Below are positions 14,945-23,408 of a DNA stretch of 64,000 nt, piece by piece. A program made the position numbers and the translations under genes. The stretch comes from RH2-MAG17b sp050745265. Lineage in GTDB: Bacteria; Acidobacteriota; Terriglobia; UBA7540. The notes below the pieces were generated by a model. The model saw only the letters and a program-made list of their open reading frames with translations, made no database searches and was not told the origin of the DNA. The DNA lies in NCBI GenBank assembly GCA_050745265.1, contig JBOGKE010000151.1, positions 5,921-69,920 of the forward strand. The letters run 5' to 3'. Positions within the stretch are counted from its first letter, which is position 1; every line of letters begins with the position of its first letter.

Positions 14945-17434
14945 CTAATCACTTTTCCTTTCGCCGCCCAACGTGAATCGCACGCCAGCGCGGAACGTGA
15001 ACGGGAGCGCAGGATAGCCGAACGCCGCCTGGTAGTGTTCGGAGAGAAGATTTCCCATGCTCGTATAGAAAGTCACGTGGCGCGTTGCGTCATACCACCC
15101 GCTGAAGCCGAGGAGCTGATATCCGGCGAGCAGGTTGTGATTGGGCAGCAGGAGCGTATCGCCAAAATTGGCGTCGGTGAGCGCGGTGGTGTCATCCGAG
15201 CGGCTTACGACGTAACCGTTAAGGTTGATCCCGAAGCGGCGGCGGTTGTACGAAACGATAAAGCTTCCGGTGTGCGGCGCGCGGCGAAACGGGCGGCCGC
15301 CGACCAGGGGCGCAAACGCTCCGATGGGAACGCCGGGGAACGCCGGGTTAATCGCCGGACTGAGCGCATCACTCGAAAACGATTGCGTCACCACCGCGTC
15401 GAGATACGTGTACGCCGCCGTCACGCTCAGGTCCGCCGTGAGTCGCGCGCGAAAATCCGCTTCGAGGCCTTGGCTGCGGAAAGAATCCGAGTTCACTTCG
15501 GCGCCGAAGGCGAGCGCCGACACCACGGCTGTCGGAACGCCGAGCATGGGCAGCGCGGTGGCGGGCACAAAGTCGAACAGGTCGTAAAACCTCTCGCGAA
15601 AAAGCGTCACGCTCACGAGCGCTCGTTCCTTCCAGAGGCCCTGCTCCAGGCCCGCGTCGAAACTGCGGCTCCGCTCGGCGCCTAAAGGCGCGATGCGGTA
15701 CTGCTGGATCAATCCCGGGCCGCCTGCGCTTGCCGAGAGAATCGTGTAAAGCGACGAGCCCTGATCGAAGATGCTCGGCTCCTGAATTCCCTCGCCGAAA
15801 TTGAACCGCAGCTTGGTGCGACCCCACGCTGAGGACGCCGCAGGGCGGCGAATGTAATAAGCGAGCGAAGCGCGGGGCGTCGCAGCAAAGCCAAAAATCG
15901 TGTTGTGTTCAAGTCCCACGCCGGCGACGCCGAAGGCGCGCTGCCCAAGGCTGCCGCGGCCTTCGACGAAAGCATCGTCGTTGTTCCTCAGGTCGTTCGT
16001 TTGTGGCGAGCCGGTCACCGCCGTGAAACCGCTTTCGTGCGTGTACTGGAAGCCGCCGGTCAGGCTCCAATTTGGAGTGAAATCATAATTCGACTGAACG
16101 CGCACAGAGCGCACCGCGCTGCGCGCATTGTAAAGAGCGGGATAGATCGCGCCGGAATCGGGGCCGTAGTCGAGGATCGCCTGTCCGCTCGCGCAGCCGC
16201 CGTTTGCACCGCAAATGTTCACCGGAAGGCCGAGGTAGTTAGCGCCGAATCCGGCGTTATAGGGAATACCCGCCGGCGCCGGCGTGTCGAAGAAGTAGTG
16301 ATTGCCCATCGAAGTGAGGCGCACCGAGTTGTGCCAGCGCGCCGTGGTTTGATTTTGGAGCGTGAGTCCCAGTTCCGTATCCTGCTCCCGCTGGAACGAG
16401 TCATCGGGAATGCCGAAGAACGCCAGCGCGCTCGGACTGCCGAGGCCCGTGGCATCGTGGTGAACGGTGAAACGCAAGCTCGTGCGCGCGCCCGGTTCCC
16501 AGCCGAAATTTCCGGCGTACGTGGCGTTGTGGAACGAACTGTTGGGAAGGCTGTTTCCAGTGTCGAACCGCATGAAGTCGGAGAAATAGTCGAAGCGGCC
16601 GAGCACGCCGCCGAGCGACGCGTCCTGCCGCAGCGTTTCGAAGTTTCCGCCATCGGCCGAATACGAGAACTCGGGTTGTGAAGTCGAGCCGCGGCGAGTG
16701 GTGATCCGGATGACGCTCGCCAGGGCGTCGCTTCCGTAGAGGATGCTGTCGGGGCCGCGAAAGACCTCAATTTCATCCACGCCGCTCGCCGACAGATTGG
16801 CGAAGTCAAACTGCCCGCCGATTTCGTTGGCGGGAACGCCGTCGATCAGGACCTTGTTGAAATCGTAGTTTCCCCCGCGCACGAAAACTGAGGCCACGCC
16901 CCCGCGCTGGCCTTCTTGAACTACTTGCACTCCGGGCGCGAGGCGAAGCGCGTCAAGAACGTCGAGTTTCCCGAGGGACCGGAGATCATCGTGATCGATC
17001 ACGCCCACCGAAGCTCCCACGCGCGACTTCGGCATTGCCTGCCCGGTCGCCGACACAACCGCCTCCTCGCGCAACGGCCCGACTGCGAGCGTCAATGGCA
17101 GGCGTGTGGCCGCTCCCGCTCTGACATAGGCGACGGGGCTCTCCAGGACCGCAAATCCGGGCGCTTCCACGCGTACACGATAGCGGCCCGGCGCGATCGA
17201 AGCGAACGCGTAATCGCCATGACGGTCCGCCTGCGTGTGGCCAGCCGGCTTGCCATCGCGCAGCAGCGTGACCCGCGCCCCCGGCACAGCCGCGCCCAGC
17301 GGATCGGTGATCGTCCCGCGAATTACCGCCGCGGAGGCGGCTCGCGCGCTCGGGGAGAATATGAATGACGTGGAGAGGAATAGAATCGAAGCCCACAACG
17401 TGAACCGGATGCGGGCGCGCCGACATGGGTGCAT
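14945..17434 (-). CDS. TonB-dependent receptor, probable cobalamin transporter (BtuB-like role)
   Basis: An 829-residue outer-membrane receptor. A signal peptide (MHPCRRARIRFTLWASILFL to SARA) precedes a carboxypeptidase-regulatory domain (IRGTITDPLGAAVPGARV), a plug with the conserved LRLAPGVQVV, FVRGGNYDFNKVLIDGVP and VFRGPDSILYGSDALASVIRI motifs, and a barrel ending in FTLGGERKSD. ATG 17434 is chosen for the perfect AAGGAGG ribosome-binding site just upstream; the longer frame to 17602 runs through the riboswitch. The cobalamin riboswitch directly upstream is strong evidence that the receptor imports vitamin B12 or a related corrinoid, although the barrel itself is not decisive. No BtuCDF transporter is adjacent. 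Confidence 0.9.
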   Translation of the reverse strand: MHPCRRARIRFTLWASILFLSTSFIFSPSARAASAAVIRGTITDPLGAAVPGARVTLLRDGKPAGHTQADRHGDYAFASIAPGRYRVRVEAPGFAVLESPVAYVRAGAATRLPLTLAVGPLREEAVVSATGQAMPKSRVGASVGVIDHDDLRSLGKLDVLDALRLAPGVQVVQEGQRGGVASVFVRGGNYDFNKVLIDGVPANEIGGQFDFANLSASGVDEIEVFRGPDSILYGSDALASVIRITTRRGSTSQPEFSYSADGGNFETLRQDASLGGVLGRFDYFSDFMRFDTGNSLPNSSFHNATYAGNFGWEPGARTSLRFTVHHDATGLGSPSALAFFGIPDDSFQREQDTELGLTLQNQTTARWHNSVRLTSMGNHYFFDTPAPAGIPYNAGFGANYLGLPVNICGANGGCASGQAILDYGPDSGAIYPALYNARSAVRSVRVQSNYDFTPNWSLTGGFQYTHESGFTAVTGSPQTNDLRNNDDAFVEGRGSLGQRAFGVAGVGLEHNTIFGFAATPRASLAYYIRRPAASSAWGRTKLRFNFGEGIQEPSIFDQGSSLYTILSASAGGPGLIQQYRIAPLGAERSRSFDAGLEQGLWKERALVSVTLFRERFYDLFDFVPATALPMLGVPTAVVSALAFGAEVNSDSFRSQGLEADFRARLTADLSVTAAYTYLDAVVTQSFSSDALSPAINPAFPGVPIGAFAPLVGGRPFRRAPHTGSFIVSYNRRRFGINLNGYVVSRSDDTTALTDANFGDTLLLPNHNLLAGYQLLGFSGWYDATRHVTFYTSMGNLLSEHYQAAFGYPALPFTFRAGVRFTLGGERKSD

Positions 17435-17469
17435 CGTGTCCTCCTTCGCCCTCGGAAGAGCGGACTCAG

Positions 17470-17640
17470 TAGATTTCCGGCTGGACCGGTCTCCTGACTC
17501 GCGACGCTTTTCATTCCGCCTGCGCCTTCCCGCCGTTCGGGCAGTGGCTTGCTGCAGGCTCTTCTCGCCGCTTACAGTTGCGGGGCAGTGGCGGATTTTC
17601 ACCGCGCTTCCCGTTCATCCGGCCGGATGGGTTGGTATTC
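17470..17640 (-). promoter_or_regulatory. Cobalamin riboswitch
   Basis: Read on the minus strand, the conserved core appears in order: GGGAAGCGCGGTGAAAATCC, CGCCACTGCCCCGCAACTGT, AAGCGG, then the B12 box AAGCCACTGCC (17541-17551), GGGAAGGC and finally GCGAGTCAGGAGACCGG (about 17486-17503). This is the canonical adenosylcobalamin-family aptamer. It ends about 40 bp before the receptor ribosome-binding site, so cobalamin probably represses translation or transcription of the TonB receptor. Confidence 0.95.
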
Positions 17641-17941
17641 GAGCTTAGTTTAGAAATACTCCTTAGAGGAATCTGTCGCGGCGCTGCTAGAGCCGCCGTT
17701 TCGTGCCGAGGTTGAGCACCCCGTATCGTAACCTCGTTTCGGCGCCGCCGCAAGGAGCATGGGATCGCGGCGCACCCGAGCTCGCCGCGATGACGGCGCG
17801 CTTACCGCGATTTTTGCGAGGCACTCAGCGGAACACCCGAGTGCACGGCGCGGTCTCAATGTCTAAAGTCGGGAATTACGGGCTAGCTTTTTTGTTGTCC
17901 ACGACAGATGATTCCGGACAGGCCGGGGGTGGCCAGATCGC
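17641..17941. other. Intergenic region upstream of SDR and riboswitch
   Basis: A roughly 300 bp divergent region. Open frames here have no recognisable family. The promoters of the riboswitch transcript and of the SDR gene should lie inside, but no convincing -35/-10 pair was picked out. Confidence 0.4.
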
Positions 17942-18976
17942 ATGACAAAATTATCCAGAGGATTGATTTTCGCGGCAGCGGCTGGATCGGGGATGATCGT
18001 TCTCCGAAACGTGCTTTCGGCGCGCCGTGGCCTGGCGGGCCTGCGCGGTAAGGTGGTGCTGATCACGGGCGGCTCGCGCGGCTTGGGACTGCTGCTGGCG
18101 CGGGAGTTCGCGCGCCAGGGCTGCCGCGTGGCGCTGTGCGCGCGCCATCGCGACCAGCTTGAGCGCGCTCGAGAAGATCTCGCTGCGCGAGGGGCGGATG
18201 TATGGATCGGAACCTGCGACGTGAGTAATGCGGATGAGGTCCAACGACTTGTCGCCGAGCTCAGCGCTAAATTCGGCCGTGTCGACCTGCTGGTGAATAA
18301 CGCCGGCATTATCCAAGTCGGCCCCGCCTCTTGCATGACGGCGGACGATTACGAGCTCGCGATGAATACGATTTTCTGGGGATCGCTCAACATGATCCTG
18401 GCCGTCCTGCCCCAGATGCAAGCGCGCCGCGAAGGCCAGATCGTGAACATCACATCGATCGGCGGCAAGGTGAGCGTTCCGCATTTGCTGCCGTACTGTT
18501 GCGCGAAGTTCGCGCTGGTGGCGCTCTCAGAGGGCCTGCGAGCCGAGCTGGCGAGGAAAGGAATTCGGGTCACCACCGTGGTGCCGGGGCTGATGCGCAC
18601 CGGCTCGCATGTGAATGCGATGTTCAAAGGGCGTCAGGGTGAAGAGTCCGCGTGGTTTGAGCTCAGCGCGAGCTTGCCGGTCGTTTCCATGGACGCCGAA
18701 AGGGCCGCGCGCGCCATCGTGCGAGCCGCCCGGCGCCGGGACGCCGAGCTGACCCTTTCTTTGCCCGCAATCGCCCTCGCGCGTTTCCACGGGCTGTTCC
18801 CCGCTCCGGTGGCCTCGGTGCTCTCGTTGGTCAACTGCTTGCTGCTGCCGAAGGATGAAGGCGGAGCGACCGTGTCCCGGCAGGGCAAAGATGCGCCGCG
18901 TTCGGAACGTCCGCTCATTTTCCAGGTGCTGACGCAGCTCGGACGAGTCGCGGCCCAGCGTTACAACCAGACCTGA
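17942..18976 (+). CDS. Short-chain dehydrogenase/reductase, membrane-anchored type
   Basis: A 344-residue NAD(P)-dependent oxidoreductase of the classical SDR fold. A hydrophobic N-terminal stretch (LIFAAAAGSGMIVLRNVL) suggests membrane association. The cofactor loop TGGSRGLG lies at about 43-50. NNAG, the catalytic Ser in ITSIGG and the Tyr/Lys pair in YCCAK follow, so the active site is intact. A C-terminal extension of about 80 residues with a hydrophobic patch (FPAPVASVLSLVNCLLL) goes beyond the usual 250-residue core. The substrate is unknown. It stands alone, between the B12 receptor region and a repeat element. Confidence 0.88.
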   Translation: MTKLSRGLIFAAAAGSGMIVLRNVLSARRGLAGLRGKVVLITGGSRGLGLLLAREFARQGCRVALCARHRDQLERAREDLAARGADVWIGTCDVSNADEVQRLVAELSAKFGRVDLLVNNAGIIQVGPASCMTADDYELAMNTIFWGSLNMILAVLPQMQARREGQIVNITSIGGKVSVPHLLPYCCAKFALVALSEGLRAELARKGIRVTTVVPGLMRTGSHVNAMFKGRQGEESAWFELSASLPVVSMDAERAARAIVRAARRRDAELTLSLPAIALARFHGLFPAPVASVLSLVNCLLLPKDEGGATVSRQGKDAPRSERPLIFQVLTQLGRVAAQRYNQT

Positions 18977-19310
18977 GAGCGGGTTGGGAGGCGCCATCCG
19001 GACGCATCGCCGATTTACGGCATGGCTGAACAGGCTGCGGACAAATGCACTTTGAACTGTCATGCTGAGTGCCACATGGGCGTGCGGCCCACCGATTGGA
19101 ATGAGAATCAACGAGATCGTCACCCCCGCGAAAGCGGAGGTCCGAGTCACTGGATTCCCGCTTTCGCGGGAACGGCGGGTCCCGGTGGTTTTCGACAGAG
19201 CTGAGCGAGAATCTCGCCCTGCGCTCATGTCAATGAAAGGCCACGGCAAGATTCCTCGTCGCTTCGCTCCTCGGAATGACATTCGATTGCGGCCGTAAGG
19301 CCGCGCTGTA
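18977..19310. other. Intergenic region occupied by a large repeat
   Basis: A 334 bp gap between the SDR gene and the deoB remnant. It is almost filled by the repeat at 19064-19310; no gene was seen. Confidence 0.7.
19064..19310 (+). repeat. Large composite repeat, family E/D (copy 1)
   Basis: The left two-thirds (GAGTGCCACATGG, TGCGGCCCACCGATTGGAA, the hairpin around GGATTCCCGCTTTCGCGGGAA, then CGGGTCCCGGTG and TTCGACAGAG) matches 43368-43523 almost throughout. The right third (GATTCCTCGTCGCTTCGCTC, CTCGGAATGACATT) matches the family D right arm at 9722-9782. Confidence 0.8.
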
Positions 19311-20290
19311 CTACAGAAGAATTTCCTCCAAAAAACTTGTGCCCTGGGCGAGGTGCAGGCCGAAATTTTCGGCAACCGTGGCGCCGATATCCGCAAGAGT
19401 CGAGCGCGTACCGAGATCCAGATCGCGATGCGAACGGGGTCCGCTGGCGAGGATGGGAACGTATTCCCGCGAATGATCCGTGGACGGGCCGAGCGGATCG
19501 CACCCATGATCGGCGGTGAGGATCAGAAGATCGCCGGGTCTCAGCTGCGCTTGGATTGAGGGAAGCTGAGCATCAACGGCCTCAAGCGCGCGCGCATAGC
19601 CCTCGACGTCGAGCCGGTGGCCGTAAAGCATGTCGAAGTCGACCAGATTGACGAAGACCAGCCCGTGTTCGTAACCCTCAAGCGCGCGAGCCGTGCTCTC
19701 CAGTGCTTCCGAGTTGTTCCTTCCCGGGAGCGCCGCCGAAACGCCGCGGTTGGAGAAGATGTCGGGTATTTTTCCAACTCCGATCACAGGGACGTTTGCA
19801 TCCCGAAGCAAATCGAGCAGCATGGGGCGCGGGGGCTCGACCGAATAATCGTGCCGCCGCTCGGTGCGGCGGAACGCCCCCGGCGCGCCTTCAAACGGTC
19901 GGGCAATCACCCTTGCCACCCGATGCTCGCCTTGTAGCACCTCGCGCGATCTTTTACAATTTTCGTAAAGTTCATCGACCGGAATCACCTCTTCGTGCGC
20001 CGCAACTTGGAAGACACTATCTGCCGATGTGTAGACAATCGGCGAGCCGGTACGCAGGTGTTCTTCGCCGAGCTCGCGGAGAATCTCGGTGCCGGAGGCG
20101 GGACGGTTGCCGATCAGCTTGCGTCCGGTGGCGTCTTCAATCTCGCCGATGACGCTCGATGGAAAGCCGCGCGGGTAGGTGGGAAAGGGATGCTCCAGGA
20201 TCACGCCCGCCATCTCCCAGTGGCCGGCCCGTCGTGTCCTTCCCCGCCGACAGCAGCGACGCTTTGCCGTAAGCGCCGGCGTCCGGCTTA
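19311..20290 (-). pseudogene. deoB: Phosphopentomutase remnant (5'-truncated and frameshifted deoB)
   Basis: The long frame 19311-20213 encodes the C-terminal three-quarters of phosphopentomutase, which interconverts ribose-1-phosphate and ribose-5-phosphate. It shows PSSVIGEIEDATGRKLIGN, PASGTEIL, YTSADSVFQVAAHEE, RVIARPF, RHDYSVEPP, FVNLVDFD, TADHGCDP and FADIG-like TLADIG. Just upstream, in another frame, lie AYGKASLLSAGKDTT and, after a shift, GHWEMAGV. The bases between are GGCCGGCC (20222-20229), so a four-base GGCC/CGGC duplication explains the shift. Homology stops at about 20290, within 10 bases of the topoisomerase IB stop codon, so roughly 80 N-terminal residues with the first metal-binding Asp are missing. 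Family length is about 390. It is very likely non-functional. Confidence 0.85.
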
Positions 20291-20297
20291 TTCCGGC

Positions 20298-21380
20298 TCA
20301 AGCGGCGCGCTCGTGCAGCTTGAGCAGTTGTATGACGGCGAGCTCCGCGTGGCGGTGCGAACTCGCGCGCGCGCCGCGCCGCCGCGCCATCGCTTGGCAC
20401 AAGCCACCGCAAATGTAGGAATCGATCACGAGCGGATGGACATAATACTTCCTGCAGGCGGGAGGCCGATTTCCGAGTCGCTGTGATACGAACTTAATCG
20501 CCTCAGCGACGTTTTTCTTGGCTTGCGCAGGCGATGCAGCATCCCCGAGCTTCTCCAGCGCCATCGCGGATAAAGTGGTGCCGGCCCAAGTTCGAAAATC
20601 CTTGGCCGTAAAATCCTCGCCGGTGATGCCCCGCAGATACTCATTGACGTCTTCCGATTGAACCTTCGCCGGTTTGCCTTCCTCGTCGAGATACTCAAAC
20701 AACTCGTGACCGGGCAGATCGTGGCACCGCTTCACGATCCGCGCCAGTTGGTGATCCTTGAGCTCGATATCGTGTTCTTGCCCGCTCTTCCCTCGGAACT
20801 GGAACCGCAGGGTTGGCCCGTCGATCTGAACATGGCGGTTCCAGAGCGTCGTCAAGCCAAAGGAATGATTCGCCTTGGCGTACTCGTCATTTCCGATTCG
20901 GATAGATGTGGCGTCGAGCAGGCGTACAACCGCCGCCAGCACCTTATCGCGCGGCAACCCTGGGAGGTTGAGGTCCTTGCGAACTCGTTTCCGAAGAGCG
21001 GGCAGGGCCTGCGCGAACGCCAGCATGTGCGTGAACTTTGTTCGTTCGCGGAAGGCGCGGTAATTCGGATGATAGCGATACTGTTTACGCCCTCGGGCGT
21101 CACGACCGACGGCTTGCAGATGACCTGAAGCGGAGGAACAAATCCAGACATTCTCCCAGGCCGGAGGAATTACCAGCGAGCGGATTCTGCGGAGCACCCG
21201 CTCATCGCGGATGCGCCTGCCCGACGCGGTCACAAACACAAAGCCTTTCCCTGCGCGCCTGCGCTGGATTCCGGCCCCGTCGCTATGGGCGTAGTGAAGG
21301 CCCGCCAGCCGCGCCGACTTCGCGGGGCTGGGCGTTCGAAGCGACGGCGCCGGATTGCCAGTGTTCATCGCGCTGACCAC
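20298..21380 (-). CDS. DNA topoisomerase IB (poxvirus/bacterial type)
   Basis: A 360-residue ATP-independent enzyme that nicks one DNA strand through a 3'-phosphotyrosine link to relax supercoils. The N-terminal domain contains IRSLVIPPAWENVWICSSAS and GRKQYRYHPNYRAFRERTKF. Catalytic residues visible are Arg in SIRIGNDEYAKANHSFGLTTL, Lys in FQFRGKSG, Arg in KDFRTWAGT and the likely nucleophile Tyr in CRKYYVHPLVIDSY. GTG 21380 is preferred over ATG 21368 because GGAGGG lies 6 bases upstream of it; the frame extends uselessly to 21623. Neighbours include LigD-like genes and a ferritin-like gene, which hints at a DNA-maintenance or stress group. The stop codon abuts the deoB remnant. Confidence 0.9.
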   Translation of the reverse strand: MVSAMNTGNPAPSLRTPSPAKSARLAGLHYAHSDGAGIQRRRAGKGFVFVTASGRRIRDERVLRRIRSLVIPPAWENVWICSSASGHLQAVGRDARGRKQYRYHPNYRAFRERTKFTHMLAFAQALPALRKRVRKDLNLPGLPRDKVLAAVVRLLDATSIRIGNDEYAKANHSFGLTTLWNRHVQIDGPTLRFQFRGKSGQEHDIELKDHQLARIVKRCHDLPGHELFEYLDEEGKPAKVQSEDVNEYLRGITGEDFTAKDFRTWAGTTLSAMALEKLGDAASPAQAKKNVAEAIKFVSQRLGNRPPACRKYYVHPLVIDSYICGGLCQAMARRRGARASSHRHAELAVIQLLKLHERAA

Positions 21381-21573
21381 AGGTAACCCTCCGGTATGTG
21401 TGATGCGCGAGAAACTACTAACAGTCTCGTGCCCCCACGTAGAAGACGGGAGGCACGCGGCGCCTCCTGCATTTTTCCCGCGCTCCTGAGGAGAATCCCC
21501 GAGTGCGCTGCCCCGTCGGGCCGTCGTAGGATAAGTTAGTAGTAAACCTATACAGAAAGGATTCGCGTCAGCT

Positions 21574-22083
21574 ATGAAATACGAAACGATGAAGGACCTT
21601 TTCCTGGACGAATTACGCGACATGTACGACGCGGAACAAGAGATCGTAAAGGCGCTGCCAAAGATGGCGGAGGCGGCCGGCTCACCTCAACTGCGGCAGG
21701 CTTTCCAGCACCACTTGCAACAGACGGAGCACCACGTGACCCGTCTGGAACAGATCTTCCAGGGCATTGGCGAGAAGCCCAAGACAAAGAAATGCGACGG
21801 CGTGAGGGGAATCCTAGAGGAAGGTGAGGACCTGATCGGCGACAAAGGAGACAAGGCCGTGCTCGATGCAGGACTGATCGCGGCGGCGCAACGAGTGGAG
21901 CACTACGAAATGGCAGTTTATGGCTCGCTCAAAGCCTGGGCCGGCCAAATCGCCGACGCGCAGGCGGTGCGATTGTTGAACGAAACACTTGAAGAGGAAA
22001 AAGAGGCGGATCAGAAGCTCACGGAGATCGCCACCACCGATGTCAACCGGGAAGCGGAAAGCGGAGCTTCCACGACGTTCTAG
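21574..22083 (+). CDS. YciF-like ferritin-like protein (DUF892)
   Basis: A 169-residue protein of the DUF892/YciE-YciF family, a four-helix ferritin-like fold linked to stress in enterobacteria but with unproven biochemistry. The start METFKDLF-like MKDLFLDELRDMYDAEQEIVKALP, the QQTEHHVTRLEQIF segment and RVEHYEMAVYGSLKAWA carry the Glu/His metal-ligand pattern. The length is as usual. It is transcribed divergently from topoisomerase IB with about 190 bp between, and AGAAAGGATT precedes the ATG. A partial hairpin follows the stop. Confidence 0.92.
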   Translation: MKYETMKDLFLDELRDMYDAEQEIVKALPKMAEAAGSPQLRQAFQHHLQQTEHHVTRLEQIFQGIGEKPKTKKCDGVRGILEEGEDLIGDKGDKAVLDAGLIAAAQRVEHYEMAVYGSLKAWAGQIADAQAVRLLNETLEEEKEADQKLTEIATTDVNREAESGASTTF

Positions 22084-22094
22084 CGTGTGTGTTC

Positions 22095-22139
22095 GGGGGT
22101 CGCGCAGACATCGTGCGTTTGCGGTGTCTGCGACGCCCC
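22095..22139 (+). terminator. Possible hairpin downstream of the ferritin-like gene
   Basis: GGGGTCGCGCAGACA and TGTCTGCGACGCCCC form an imperfect stem with strong ends (CGCAGACA/TGTCTGCG and GGGG/CCCC). There is no T-run after it, so intrinsic termination is uncertain. Confidence 0.3.
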
Positions 22140-22319
22140 AAGCGCGGCATCGGGTTTGAAATGACCCCGCCGGGGAGCCGGTGCGACGGCGCTTCCGCCG
22201 CGCGCCCGGCTGCCGGACGCTGTAAGCTCTAGAGACTATGCACCGGTGAGACGAAAGCGTGTTCCGGACCGCCTAAGAACGCGAGAGTTGCGGCTTGGCG
22301 CGGCGCGTGCAAACGACAG

Positions 22320-23408
22320 ATGACTGTTTCCGGTGATCTGAGCGGTTCCGTCGGCGATCGAAGGCGCTCGGTGAGCGCCGGCGCGGGGCAGAAGGCACCG
22401 TCCCGGGCACGCGTCTCTCGACGAGCGCCTTCGAAGCCATCGGTTCACCCCCGCCCCGCGGCGCCCGGACCGGCCGGGCGGTCCTCGCAAACCGATATTC
22501 CTTGCGACCGCGATTCTTTCCGCTTCTCGGCGGGCGGACAGACCGTCGAGCTTACGAACCTGCGCAAGGTATTCTGGCCCGCGCTTGGCCTCACCAAGCG
22601 GGATCTTCTCCAATACTATGCCGAAATCGCTCCGGTCCTGGTGCCGCACCTTCGGCGCCGGGCGATGGTGATGAAGCGGTATCCTAACGGCATTGCGGGC
22701 AAGTTCTTTTTCATGAAACGGGCGCCGTCGCCCCGGCCCGAGTCGATCGAGATTTGCCCGATCCCGCATCCTTCTGCGGGCGTCATCGATTTTCCGGTGG
22801 TCGAAGACCTACCTTCGCTCCTCTGGGTTGTGAATCTTGGCTGCATCGATCTGAACCCCTGGTACGCGCGATGCGACGATGTCCACCGCCCGGACTACCT
22901 CCACTTCGATCTTGATCCGACTCCCGGCGCGGTTTTTTCACACGTGCGTGACGTGGCGCTTCGAGTTCATGACGCGCTTGAGGCGCTGAAGATACCCTGC
23001 TACGCGAAAACAACCGGATCTCGGGGCATCCACGTCTATGCTCCGATTGTGCGAGGCCCGCTGCAGAAACAAGTTTGGGGCTTCGCCAAGCAGCTTGCCC
23101 AAACCCTGGCAGCCCAGTACCCCAGGTTGATTACTTCTGAGTATCGAGTGGCCAAAAGGCCCGAGAAACACGTGCTGGTCGATTACAACCAGAATGCTTG
23201 GGGCAGAACACTGGCTTCGGTCTACTCGGTGCGGCCGCGCGAGCGCGCAACCGTCTCAACACCGGTGCGCTGGGAGGAAGTGAAGCGCGGAATCGAAATC
23301 GAGGATTTCCGCATGGACAATGTGCCCGCGCGCGTTCGCCGCCTGGGCGATCTCTGGAAGCCGCTCCTATCAGAAAAGGGCCGCGTGCGCCTCGACCGCT
23401 TTTTATGA
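22320..23408 (+). CDS. LigD-type NHEJ polymerase domain protein (primase-polymerase)
   Basis: A 362-residue protein. After a basic, Pro/Arg-rich tail (1-70), residues 75-360 match the polymerase domain of DNA ligase D: LTNLRKVFWPALGLTKRDLLQYYAEIA, MKRYPNGI, FFMKRAPSPRPESIEI, the catalytic HFDLDP near residue 197, TTGSRGIHVYAPI and VDYNQNAWGRTLASVYSVR. Such polymerases fill gaps or add nucleotides at broken ends before ligation in non-homologous end joining. The stop overlaps the ATG of the ligase gene by four bases (ATGA). In most bacteria the two are fused as LigD, so here the system is split. No Ku gene is in the window. Confidence 0.92.
   Translation: MTVSGDLSGSVGDRRRSVSAGAGQKAPSRARVSRRAPSKPSVHPRPAAPGPAGRSSQTDIPCDRDSFRFSAGGQTVELTNLRKVFWPALGLTKRDLLQYYAEIAPVLVPHLRRRAMVMKRYPNGIAGKFFFMKRAPSPRPESIEICPIPHPSAGVIDFPVVEDLPSLLWVVNLGCIDLNPWYARCDDVHRPDYLHFDLDPTPGAVFSHVRDVALRVHDALEALKIPCYAKTTGSRGIHVYAPIVRGPLQKQVWGFAKQLAQTLAAQYPRLITSEYRVAKRPEKHVLVDYNQNAWGRTLASVYSVRPRERATVSTPVRWEEVKRGIEIEDFRMDNVPARVRRLGDLWKPLLSEKGRVRLDRFL

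Noticed and set aside
18527..19507. A 326-residue minus-strand open frame
   Set aside because: It runs through the repeat at 19064-19310 and the antisense of the SDR gene; no family is visible.
20137..20412. A separate 91-residue minus-strand gene
   Set aside because: Its GAYGKASLLSAGKDTT segment is the missing upstream part of the deoB remnant in another frame, and its remainder is out-of-frame topoisomerase sequence.
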